Source: Leptodontidium sp. MPI-SDFR-AT-0119
Taxonomy: Eukaryota; Ascomycota; Leotiomycetes; Helotiales; Leptodontidiaceae
Assembly (NCBI GenBank): GCA_020726505.1
Contig: JAHLEZ010000024.1
Span: 248,001 to 312,000, forward strand
Reading direction: 5' to 3'
DNA length: 64,000 nucleotides
Each line of letters begins with the position of its first letter. Within the stretch, counting starts at the first letter, position 1. The translations under genes were made by a program, and so were the position numbers. This document shows, piece after piece, positions 23,186 to 33,945 of the stretch. The notes under the pieces were generated by a model, which saw only the letters and a program-made list of their open reading frames with translations, ran no database searches and was not told the origin of the DNA.

Positions 23186-24591
23186 TTAATCAGTCTCCAT
23201 CTTTTTGAGCAGGTGCCTGCTGTCTGACGGCAAGAAAGGCATTGGGAATGACGGTCCAGCGCCTCTGGTCTCGATGCGGGTCAACTCTTCGGCTTCCTCA
23301 GCCTCTTCCCGAGGACCTCTCTGAACTCCATTGAGGGCGTCGGTCTCATACTTCCTTTCCAATTCCTGGATCTCATTTCTGGCTTTTCTGTTCCTGTAAG
23401 ACATTCCCACCGCTGCGCTGACTATTCCAACAACCTCCCAAGCAAACAAGATAGGCAGCGCACGGTATGCCTTGTTATTGCAACCACCAGACCAAATTTG
23501 CACCAGAAGGGCGTAAACTTCATGTGCTGGAAGTGCGTATCCCACTCGGTAAATCCCAGGACTTAGTTCGAAAGGATAAATTGCGCTGGCGACGTTGGTG
23601 ATGATCCAGGTAAGGATGATGAAGGAAAGAAATTGAGGCGGTACGAAGCTGTGAATGTGTCCACAATGACAAAGTTGACATGTGTAAATGACCAAAATAC
23701 CATCCATGTGAGAGTGAACTTAGCTCCGCCGAGTCTCCAGTCTTCTCTGAATGCCCATATACAGCCAGCCACTGCTAGCGAGGCAATGAATGTGTAGACC
23801 AAAGACAGGACGATTCGCATGAAGCCGATCCGGGTTGAATGCAAGCGACCGTAAATGCCGTATGAGCTGCTGATACCATTCAGAGCCATTAGAAAGAAAA
23901 ACTGCTGCAGCATTGGAAGAACCAGAGTGATGGTGTTGTAGAACACTTTCGTTCCCTGTGGAGTGGGCACGAGATTGATGCTTGATGATCTAATTGGAGA
24001 TGTGAATGCAAGGACAGCCGTAGGGTCGTTGACGTTGACGTGATTGATTGCATAAGAGCCGTTAATGGCATGATAGGCGGAGCCGCCGGCTCCGATGAGT
24101 GTCTCCAGACTTCCTTCGATGTTGCCCAATGCAACTGGGGCGTACCGCGCAGCATTGAAGATATAGGTAATGGTGTTGTTCGCCTCGTAGGTTTCGGCCT
24201 CTGAGCCTCCATTCAGAGCTGCTGACAGACGATTTGAAGCACCCGAGTGCACGAAGATGGCTGCCCAATAGTCGCCGCGGCACACCGCATTCTGGACATC
24301 TTGTGCAGTAGGATAAGTTGCCTCATCACGGAAGTAGAGGGAGGGAAAGTGGTCACTCTCCAAACCTGAATATGCAGCTGATAATGATAGACCAAAGACG
24401 CCGCCATCGTAATCTACTGCCAGCACATTGAGAGCATTGACCCGATGACCACTCCGATATAATGATCCATAAAGATACGCCATGTTGGTGAGGAATAGGA
24501 GATACAGCATAATACCAGCCCCAAAAAGACTTCCCACGTATCCCTTTCTTTTTCCATTCCAAAAGGGATCACCCCAAACTATAGTAGCCAT
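23186..24591 (-). CDS. DUF3533 / SNG1-like multispanning membrane protein A, 1-bp frameshift
   Basis: It shares length, order and motifs with the paralogue at 42393-43849: FWNGKRK near the start, then ALNVLAVDYDGG, AVCRGDYWAAIF, PTPQGTKV, QFFFLMALNGISSSYGIYG, YPFELSPG and WSGGCNN. One N-terminal and several C-terminal membrane helices flank a large extracytoplasmic loop, as in the yeast nitrosoguanidine-resistance protein SNG1 family. These are plasma-membrane proteins tied to drug or lipid export. I chose ATG 24591 to match the paralogue; an in-frame ATG also exists at 24669. The frame breaks at 23646-23647: the coding strand reads GCTTCGTA where GCTTTCGTA would keep it open, so one T is missing. 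Corrected length would be about 468 aa. There is no intron, unlike the paralogue. Confidence 0.8.
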
Positions 24592-25154
24592 CTTTGGAGT
24601 ATGTGATGTGAGTGCCTGTTGGAAAGGAGGAATAATTGACGATTGAAGAAGAGCGATAAAGACAGCCACAGAGAATGAATAGGAAGATATCGATGGATGC
24701 AGGAATGTTTATGTGGCTAGCGGCCAATAATGCCACGTGCTGAACGGCGAGAGCTTGCGTTCGGGTGGAAACTGGCCCCCAAAGCCGATGGGAGGTTCGA
24801 CCTGGTGGGGCATTATTTGGACTTTGGACCTTTGGGAGGAGAGACCTTTGCAATCACAAGTCAAAAACACCGCAAGGACCCACGCGCGGTCTACTCCCTT
24901 CCCGAGAGTGGCGGAGATATGACGTTCTCGGTGGAGTTTTGATGCGCTCTTTCGATCATTCCGCGGAAACGGAACCCGCCTCTCGGCACTCATTGTGCGT
25001 GTTCTAGTAGATCGAAGTGTGTTCTCAAAGTCACGAGATAGATAATCAGCTCAGCCTTTTCATTCGTGAGGCTTTCCACGACTCACTTTGATAGTCACTG
25101 CCGCTCTGACCGCTGTTCATTCACTGCAATTGCTTTCGCATCAAATCGCTCGCG
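24592..25154. promoter_or_regulatory. Divergent intergenic region (SNG1-like A / alpha-beta hydrolase)
   Basis: About 560 bases between two divergently oriented starts, so both promoters must lie here and could be co-regulated. No specific binding site is identifiable by eye. Confidence 0.4.
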
Positions 25155-26243
25155 ATGGCAAAACACCAGTTCACCTATAAATAGATTGACGGGCAGTCTA
25201 TAGATGCCGATGTTTATTATGATGGGGAGGGAACAAGTGCTAGCCGCCCAGTTGGTAGGTCATGGCCCGTCTCGGGAATGAGAATTCTGCTGGTCATCCA
25301 CAACCATTCATTTATCTAACTCGAAGTGATAGCTCTCTACTTTCACGGAGGCAACTTTGTATCCGGCTCCAAAGAACTTCTAGGCAAGCTCCATATCCAA
25401 AAGCTTCTGGAATTCGGTTTCGTCGTAGTATCTGCCAACTATCGACTTTGTCCCACCATTAGCCTTGCTGATGGCCCGGTTTCTGATGCCCTTGATGCTT
25501 ACCAGTGGGTCCGTGAGAGACTTCCCACTGTCTTGAAGGAGCAAACCGGAGTCAGTCTTGATGTCAAAAAGATCGTAGTTTTTGGTCACTCTTGCGGTGC
25601 AACCCTGGCCCTCCTGACTGTAAGCTTAACTTCTCATTGCATCATGTGACCTTTTATCCATCTTGAAAAATGTGTAGCTTCTTCCAGAAACGCTGACGTT
25701 TGTTTGTGAACATAGGCTGGACAATCAGAGCCTCCTCTTGCAATCCTGGATATCTTCGGCATGAAGTACCTCCAAGACCCAGCATTCCATACCGCAAGCG
25801 AGAATCGAGGACCACCAATCGATGAGGCTTTCGTCAACCAGGTCTTTCAACAGGTTCCAGCACCTTCAACAGCAGCTCCACCAATGACTGCTACCGGACC
25901 TGACCTTAAGAATCCTCGGATTGCCTGGATGTTTAGCGCCTTAAAGAAAGGCGCGTTGATTGAGTCTATTGTGGCAGATAGCAATTACGAGACCGTCGAT
26001 CCTGCTTTCCTCTTCTCTAAAAGAAAGTTTCCTCCCACCTATTTCATCCACGGAACGGCAGATACACTTGTACCCCACAAGCTGTCTCAAGAAGCCCATG
26101 ATGAGTTAGTTGTTGCAGGACGCGAGAGTCATCTTGTGCTGGTTGAAGGTGCACCGCACGGTTTGGATGCGAGGATGCAAGAAGGGGATGACACTTATAG
26201 AACCATCGTTAAAGGGTTGGAATTTCTCAAAGCGCACATCTAG
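25155..26243 (+). CDS. Alpha/beta-hydrolase fold-3 (esterase/lipase-like), early in-frame stop
   Basis: Exons 25155-25254, 25327-25619 and 25716-26243 join in phase, for about 306 codons. The catalytic layout is complete: YFHGGNF oxyanion motif, VVFGHSCGATL nucleophile elbow, HGTADTLVP with the acidic residue and EGAPHGLD with the histidine. It would hydrolyse small carboxylic esters, probably in the cytosol. Codon 10 is TAG (25182-25184), immediately after FTYK, where similar proteins continue directly into a residue before IDGQSIDADVYY; CAG-to-TAG is the simplest origin. No in-frame ATG follows before the conserved region. The gene is either inactivated, started differently or mis-sequenced. 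It is divergent from SNG1-like A. Confidence 0.75.
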
Positions 26244-27496
26244 TTCAAAGACAACTAGATGACACCAGAAGGTTTGGTACATTGGATATTGCCGCGAAAC
26301 ATGAATTAGATGTCACGTTTTTCCCCCGAGCATTTACTGTACCGTGTGAATTGAGTAGATATTTGGGTGAAAATTTGTAACTTAGCCAGGAGCAGATATA
26401 GAAAATTTTATTTTCTCATGACACCATAGACAATTTCGAGTGATTTGGTGCGTAGAGACAAGATGCCTTGCGGTGACTGTGGTGGACTGCTTCCAGCTGG
26501 CGAGAAGAATATCGTTCCGCGGGATGGCGCCATGAAGATGCATAGCATTCAAAACCCGCGGTCTGTCATTTCGTATCTTAAGAAAATGTTTGACGGTATG
26601 GCGAGGCATACCAAGCAACTTTCTGTGTGTTGATTTCTCACGACCTTTTTTTTATTTTACCACTGTCCGTGGCGTGGTTGTTTTTCGGCTACAACTCTCC
26701 CATTCAAATTTCTTGATACTGAGGCTTCTTCAGCCTGTGACAACACCATCTCAGCAACTGTAGTTGTAGCAGATTGCCGGGTAATTCTAGTGAATGATAA
26801 TCTCAACACCGATCTGTTTTGGGTAATTAGATGTAAGCTTTCAATCATGTTTTTGGCATGGCTGGTTCTCACCAACATTACACAAGTAGAAGTTCGTCAC
26901 AGTTCAGAGTGGTGAATCAATTCGTTTTGCGCACATACCCAAACCCAGTAGGCCATGTTCCTAATATTACGGGATGCTGCTGAGACTGACATACGGGAAG
27001 GGAACATGGTTCACGCGTTGGATGGAGTTTTCTGGAGACGACCTTTCTCCTGTGGTCTCTGCTGTCCAGGTATTTACGTTATTGAAACCCCATTATGGAA
27101 CGGCTGTTCATGAAAATCGCGTGCACAAAACTCTTAGTCTTAGCCATAAGTGGGCTAGAAACAAGCATATACTTCCATTTATGCTTTTTGCAAGAACACC
27201 CAATGCCTCGCAGAGCGTATCTAACCTTCGGTATCTTATTTCTATTAACATCTGACAAGCCGATAGCCTATGATCAACGTTTTCTTGATAGGGATTTCAC
27301 CAAGTGCTTGAAACGCTGGGAGACTTCAGCCATTCTTTGGACAAGGTACCACGGAGCATTATCTTCAAACTCACAAAACGCTGGAATATTTTCCAGAGTT
27401 ACATCACCGTGACACGTATTTTCAATGTATCTGACCTTAAAACGCCGCGTCATGATTCATCAAGTTGTATGTACCTAAAAGTATTCCCCTATCGTC
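26244..27496. other. Convergent intergenic stretch
   Basis: Lies between the 3' ends of the hydrolase and the P450. Several short open frames exist but none shows a recognisable domain or splice structure. Nothing further seen. Confidence 0.45.
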
Positions 27497-29177
27497 TTAC
27501 AGTGCCGTCGTAGACGATCGTTTCTTCAGCCTAATCCTCATATTCTCCAGGTTTGAAATCCATGATGATCGTATCTTCAACGGCTTATCTTTATCAAGAA
27601 GCTCAACATCGTACCGACTGAGAATCTGACCGATGAAATTATACATCTCGAACATGGCCAGATTGCGGCCAATGCACGCTCGCGAGCCATATCCAAACTA
27701 TTTCAGTTAGAAGGCCCACCCACAGATCTGATAGAGTGAGCTTACGGTTGCAAGATACTTGTTCATGTTTCTCAGTTCCTCCTCGCTGCTTCCCTCGCCC
27801 TCGATCCACCGCTCTGGCCTCCACTGGTCTGCATCCTCACCGAAAATTGTTTTGCAGCGATTCTGGGCAAGTGGACTATACGAGAGAGTTGCAGTTTCCG
27901 GGATGAAGTGGTTATCAAAGGTTACTCCACCCTTGGGCACGTATCTTGGCAGGTTGTAAACAACACTCGGATGCATACGACCTCCTTCCTTGATACAAGC
28001 ACTCAGAAAGGGAAGATTTGACAATACATCGAATCGAAGCACTTCTCCGTCGCCGAGAGATGCTTGTTTCCATGCTTGATCGATTTCGTCCTGCAGACGT
28101 TTGTAATGCATTTCTGACCTCAAAACTGGCGCCAGAACTGCCCTGATCCCGATAGAAGTGGTATCTGCCCCAGCAGCCATGGGATTTCCGACCTCGGGCA
28201 TGAGTCCTTCAAGATTAAGTGGTTTCCCATCCTGGTCTTTCAGCCCAAGGAAGTGGTCGAGCATGTCCTTGGCCTGGTCATCTTTAACTGGTCCTGCCTT
28301 CATGCGTGTCATGACCTTTTGGAATGTCTCTCTCTGGAAAGGTGCTGCAGACAAATGCATACTTGATCCAAAAAGTGGCGCAATACGTGCCGTGAGTGGA
28401 TGGGTGATCCAAGCTGAATTTCCGGGTAGATAACCCAAATTGCAGATCCAATAGAACGCCTCGTGCATCAAACGAATGTAGCTGCCGACATCTTTCTCTT
28501 CTCTAATCATGCCCAGTGGTTCACTCCAGGTGATCGTCCCAACAACATCGTAAGTGAAGTAGAAGGCCCACTTGCTCAGATTGATCTCCTCGCCCTCTTT
28601 AGCGAAACGATCAAACTTCTCCCACAAGCTGTCAAGAACGACTTGTATTTTGTCTTGCGCACCCATGATGCTGGACATGCTGTAGAGATGAGAGACTCGT
28701 TTCCTCATGAAAGAGTGCGTCTCTGAATTTTGTTCCCCGAAAAACTGTTTCTTGTTAGTAGGCTGGGAGCGAAGCAGTTAGCTGCAGACTTACTGATGGT
28801 GGACCATTCTTCCCATTTCTTCCTCCCAATGTCGCCCAAGTGCTATACCATGGCGTCTTTGCTGTTCCTGCCGAGCCGTACCCATATGCCGTGGTAGTCA
28901 AATCTATGTGGACGACACTGACCTCGTTGGGCGCGATCCTAACGACTGGGCCATATTTCTTATGGAGACTCAGGATATCCTCGTGCCAATAACCACTGAA
29001 ATAGCGTCGAGTTCTCCATAGCTCGGTAAACTTGGCGAGAAATGGCCCTGGAATGCCTCTTAATGGATGGAGGATGGCACGATACAGTCCAACCAGTATT
29101 GCAATGGAGACGAATGCAAAGGTCGAGTGAACAGCAAAACTGAGAGGCGAAAGGTGGTCCATAGTCGTCCAAGACAC
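27497..29177 (-). CDS. Cytochrome P450, pisatin-demethylase-like
   Basis: Three exons (29177-28794, 28744-27746, 27697-27497) give about 527 aa with phase-0 introns of 49 and 48 nt. An N-terminal membrane anchor (about residues 15-35) precedes the proline-rich hinge HPLRGIPGPFLAK. The I-helix reads AAGADTTSIG, the K-helix E-x-x-R is KEGGRMHPSV, the PERF-like motif is QWRPERW, and the heme loop is FGYGSRACIGRNLA with the cysteine thiolate ligand. All the P450 signatures are intact. It would act in the endoplasmic reticulum with a P450 reductase, adding oxygen to a small lipophilic substrate. Similarity of motifs to pisatin demethylase-type P450s suggests detoxification or secondary metabolism. 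An alternative start is at 29162. Confidence 0.92.
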
Positions 29178-30481
29178 CTAATGTGAGGTTGTCGATTTGC
29201 TCAATTGTTCTGGATCCAATTCGAACGGCCCGTGTTATATGTTAAATGAGAATGTGGCTGGTCATGCAAGGAGAAAATTAGGAGATCAAGTGCGGGGCTC
29301 TGATTTCATCACGATCGGACACCTTCAGGTACGGTGGGTGCATCAAATGACCACGCGCCTAATTGTTGCTGGCCATGAGGAGGGGTATCGGTTCCTGCTG
29401 GAGTTCCGCAAAGTGCATCTCAAGCGGTTCCGCGGTGTGTTCCAGCTCATCGGTGTTTCGGATGGACCTGTCGTTTAATGCGGCAGAGTTGATGGATCCA
29501 GTCGTGTAGGCGAACAAAGGAGCTGCACAGCATTAACAACGGCATTCTGCTAGAAGTAATGCCTCCTCCGCACATTACGGCGCAACAAGTTTGAATCCCA
29601 CCTCTTGCTACCCAGGGTCAACTTACTCGATTCGGCGTTGATACCGCTGCTTTTCGAAGTAAACAATTGTTGAACATTAACTCTAACTTGCGTTCTTGGC
29701 TGGTAATGCACTCAGCAGACAAAGTATATTCTATTTCAACAGCTTAAAGATTTTGCAGCTGGTATAAGAAGCAGTATCCTCAAGAGTTCATTCCTCCCAT
29801 TTTCCCTTTGCCTATCAGATATTCCAACTCAGAATCGATCGGAATTCTCCCTTACAGCTGTGGGACTTCCATGAGGTAGAAAGGTTACCAATTTTTCATA
29901 ATTATCTATCCATACTTAATCACTACTAAGCTTCTCATCTATGCTTTAAACGTTGTGCTCAAGAGCAAAATTTTGCGGCTTCAAATTTTAAGTGCATTCA
30001 TTTATTACTGCTGTGCAGACACGAACATCTAGATAATTATAAATGTAATAGTGAGATGCGAGCTACATTCCCCTCCACTGTGAATGATGTGCTTTCCCTT
30101 TTTGAGGTTCTTGTGCCTGGTATCGATATAATTCAGAAACTCAACACATTAGTCCGAGAATCCCTGAACCCGAAAACTCAAGCCCTCGCCCTCCTTTCAA
30201 GTAATTCCCACCGGGCAAATACCAATTTCGACATGAACTATCGTTCCAGGCTGAACCTTCTCTACGATGCCATGGGATTGCCTCTGTGGCTCGATTGGAA
30301 TCTTGTTCTCGATGCGAGACTCCCAGAACACCACTTGGTCCGATATGCTGTAGAAATGCAGTACGAAGATACTATTACATGAAATGACTTAGCTTACCTT
30401 GATATTTTTATTTACCTACAAGACCCTTGACCCCACCGCTCTTTCCCCAGATCTCCACATTCATCACCCGAACATACAATC
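29178..30481. other. Divergent intergenic region (P450 / MFS)
   Basis: Contains the promoters of the leftward P450 and rightward MFS gene. A 108-codon open frame at 30056-30382 has no recognisable domain and no obvious splice partner, so it is not called. Nothing else seen. Confidence 0.45.
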
Positions 30482-32390
30482 ATGGCTTCTCATCCTGAAA
30501 ATGAGTTCGACAGCTCTGGCATCACGGGCACTCTGGGCCACGTCCGACTTCAAGACGAAACAGGCACCAGGCTCCTCGTCCCCCAGCCTTCGTCCGATCC
30601 TAATGACCCTCTTAACTGGTAGGCATCCTCCCTGCATCCTTAGATGAAATCTGCATTCTCTAAGCTCCGCAAGTCGCTAATTCTTAGTTGTCATTCTCAG
30701 GTCGAAGCCCTTCAAGGTTTACATCGCACTGCTTACTTGTACGGCATTGACTTGGGTCAATTTTTTTGCAGCTGGTCCCTCGACTGTTCTGGTCGAGATA
30801 GTCATCGACGTCTTTGGTGCCTATCCACCAGACCCCCGCAACCCCGCCTCTCTGTCCCCATCGTCGATTGCGGCATTCCAGCACGGAGTCAGTAAGGCGG
30901 CTTTTCTGTTCTCCGCGACTTCTGTATCCGCCGGCGTATCCAACCTTTTATGGGTCCCACTCGCCGTCAAATATGGCCGTCGCTCGGTATATACTTTCAC
31001 TTTTCTCGCTTTTGGTCTCTGCTGCATCTGGTCGGTACTTGCTACCTCTTACAGTACGCTGCTGGCATCAAGAATCATAGCATCGTGGTTCGCGGGCGGC
31101 GCTGAGTGTATCGCCCCCATGACCATTGCGGATATGTTTTTTCTTCATGAAAGAGGTCAAATGACTGCGTACGTAAAATTCTCCACACAACTTCTGTCGC
31201 TATGGTCAAATGCTGACTGCTGCTTCATAAGATGTACTCGGCTGCACTCTCGACGGGTGCCGCCCTTGGATCATTCATATATGGGGTCATGTCAGTCTCA
31301 CAGTCATGGAGATCGTTCCACTATTTGTGCGCTGGTGTTGTGCTGGCTACGACAGTCTTAATTTTTTTCACTATGCCTGAGACTGCATATAAACGGGTCA
31401 TCCCCGAAACAGAGGAACGGACAACGACAGATTCAAAGGAGGAGGCTACAAATGTGTCACAAGTGGAACGCATCGAGGAGGCCAACACTCCTCCTAAGAA
31501 ATCATTTACTCAGCGGATGACCTTCACTCGTACTCATCTCACGACTGAGTCAATCTGGAAAATTGCGTTCCGTCCCCTTCCAGTCCTCTTGTTACCACCA
31601 GTTCTTTGGTCCACGGTATCTTTCGGCATAGGAATCGGGATCTTTGTCATCATAGGGACCACAGCCGCAACCGCTTTCTCACAGGTTTATCACTTTACCG
31701 TTTGGCAAATCGGATTGGTCTGGATTGCAAGCACTGTGGGTAACCTGCTAGGCATTCCTTTTGGTGGTTGGTTTTCAGATTGGGTGGCCGATCGCGCAAC
31801 TACAAGGAATGGTGGTATTCGGGAGCCGGAAATGCGCCTTCCAGCCGTGAGCGTTGCCATGCTCGCCTATCCCGGATCACTTCTTTTATACGGCCTGGGG
31901 ATGCATTTCAAGACGCATTGGATTGTGCCTACGTTGGGCTTGTTCGTTTGTAGGAGAATATATCTATCATGCATCAGGGGAAGAGCTTTGCTGACCTTCT
32001 AAAACAGTCTCCTTTGGAAGTAGTGCGGCGATTGGTATCACTGTGGTCTATACCATCGACTGCTACAGGCCAATTGCTGGTGAGGTCGTGGTGAGCCAGG
32101 TAATCTTCAAATGTAGGTTATCCACCCCATCCAGGGTGATTTCAAAAAACTTCTGCTGGCCAGTGGAAATTCTAGCTGCCATCACCTTCCTCATGTCCTT
32201 TTACGCGAACCCCTAGGTCGATCGGGACGGCTAAGCAAGAGCGTTTGTGGCCATGGCAAGCTTCAGCTTTGTCATCCTGGCACTCTGGATTCCGTTGTAC
32301 ATCTGGGGCAAGCAGATCCGCACTGCGACTTTCAAATGGCGTGTGATGCAACTTGCTCATTAGGATGCGGACAGGGAGACCGGCGAGTAG
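30482..32390 (+). CDS. MFS transporter (DHA1-like), C-terminus carrying stop codons
   Basis: Exons 30482-30618, 30701-31172, 31232-31949, 32008-32112 and 32164 onward. Twelve-helix major facilitator: the cytoplasmic start ends DPNDPLNW, typical of fungal drug:H+ antiporters, then TM1 (KVYIALLTCTALTWVNFF). The loop VKYGRRSVYTF is the MFS G-R-R motif, and LASRIIASWFAGGAECIAP lies in helix 4. A long central loop separates the halves. The frame reaches TAG at 32214-32216 in ...SFYANP, followed by TAA at 32232 and TAG at 32361 before the natural TAG at 32388. Two of these sit where Trp is expected (NPW, AHW), i.e. TGG-to-TAG. The first stop gives about 494 aa and loses the last helix and tail, so function is doubtful. 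The exon-2 donor (GTAAAA) is the least certain boundary. Confidence 0.8.
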
Positions 32391-32872
32391 GCGTTTCCAT
32401 CATACAGGTAGACTCCGAATAAGTTGCCGTTGGAATTGTTCCTACCCAGATTTTCGGCCCCATCCATATCCACACATGGCTATTCGTATCGTCACTTAGC
32501 TTAGAAATATGAGTGTCTTCAACAAATTGATCACAATTGGCTGAGAACGAGTGTGCGAAATGTGTAAACAGTAGGTAAGATGTTAGGTGAAGAGCGACGA
32601 AGATTAAGTGTATAACGGCAACAATAATCAGAAATGACGATATCCTCACCCATATTCAGCGTTATCTCAAATTGCTCCTTGCACGCTATATAAGCTCATC
32701 GTACAGTCTTTCCGATTAAAAGTCTCAGGGTATCATTGGCCCTTACTGTCCAATGTACTTCACTTGCTAGGATCCTTTGGCACGGGACATGTTGAAGTCC
32801 AACTGTCAAAACACGTACGCACGCAGCTATTGTGTGTACTGTTAACCACGCAGCCGAACGTGAAACACGGTA

Positions 32873-32989
32873 CAGTGGGGTGTCAAAAGTGTCTGCACCC
32901 CCCTGTCGGTCTAACCGATCCGAGTAACCGCTTGACCTTCTGTAGTTAGACCGACAAGGGGGGGTGCAGACACTTTTGACACCCCACTG
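32873..32989. mobile_element. 117-bp palindromic MITE, TA target duplication
   Basis: Bases 32873-32915 and 32945-32989 are near-perfect inverted arms of 43-45 bp starting CAGTGGGGTGTCAAAAGTGT. They differ only by one or two bases in the C run and enclose a loop of about 29 bp. TA lies immediately outside each end (32871-32872, 32990-32991), the signature of Tc1/mariner-type insertion. It is too small to encode a protein and must have been moved by an enzyme encoded elsewhere. Confidence 0.85.
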
Positions 32990-33607
32990 TATAGTACAGT
33001 ATTGTTGACTGAAGATTGATCTTCCCCCTCAATCCGACCCGACTGTCTGTTCGTTCACAAGCGAGCTTCGTTCCCGTAGCGACGAGCCGTGAGCCGCTTT
33101 CCCCGCAATCTCGGCTGGTCCCACCCATTCCGCGGATCTTCCGTGCGAACCGTCCGATTCGTCTTTCTCCAGATCCCCACGTCCTCCCCACAAAATTCGT
33201 GTCACGTTCGCCTCCCCAAGGGGTGGGGTTGGAAGCTTGTTCGGCGTTGCAGACAGACTACGGCAAAGAGTCGCGGCTATGATCAGGCCAAAATCTCAAA
33301 GAAGTCCTGAGTCAGTCTCTATCAGCAGCAAAAACGAGTCATTAAGAAAATATGTTGTTCAAAGTCAAGTGACCTACCTACATACCTGGCTGTGATACTT
33401 GCCTTCGAGCTTGACGATATTTATTTATCCAACAGTGTTTTGCTTGCGACGAACATGCAGCGTGGGCACGACGATTGGACAAGGCGAGAAAGCTCGATTC
33501 CGCGGAACCCCACCGCCTTGACAATTCTGTAGTACTCTATGGCACCTTGTGCATGGCACCCCTGGGGCCGAGGCTCCCGCCAAGTCGGTTCTTGGAGGGC
33601 CCTTGTA

Positions 33608-33728
33608 CGGAAGGGGGTTCCAAGTGGGTCATAGAATAACGTCGAACACTCTGATTCTCCCTACAAATTTCTACAAGTAGCGAAAGAAAATACCAGGCTG
33701 GACGAGACCCACTTGAAACCCCCTTCCG
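33608..33728. mobile_element. 121-bp MITE, family 2 copy 1
   Basis: Ends are inverted: CGGAAGGGGGTTCCAAGTGGGT at the left and its complement with small differences at the right, with TA outside both ends. The interior (AATAACGTCGAACACTCTGA and onward) is nearly identical to that of the copy at 44413-44549. Confidence 0.8.
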
Positions 33729-33945
33729 TACTAAGTAGATTATCGCTGCTGCAAGCCGAGACCGCATCTCTATCGCAAAAACACTCGTCGCGAAGTTTCT
33801 GGCCCATATACACCACTACACCACCTCTCCTGCTCAAAGCAGTCACAAATTGAACGCGTTTCATGCTTGGACTTTTTAGGCCTGATTTTGCCTTACCAGC
33901 AAGATGTGAGAAAAACCCATGTTGATAGCTGACAACACGCTGACC

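Larger units (their letters stand above)
32391..33945. other. Intergenic with two foldback elements
   Basis: No gene recognised. It holds two TA-flanked palindromic elements (listed separately) and the upstream region of ThDP enzyme A. Confidence 0.5.

Noticed and set aside
30056..30382. A 108-codon open frame upstream of the MFS gene
   Set aside because: No recognisable motif, no splice partners and no upstream support; too weak to call.
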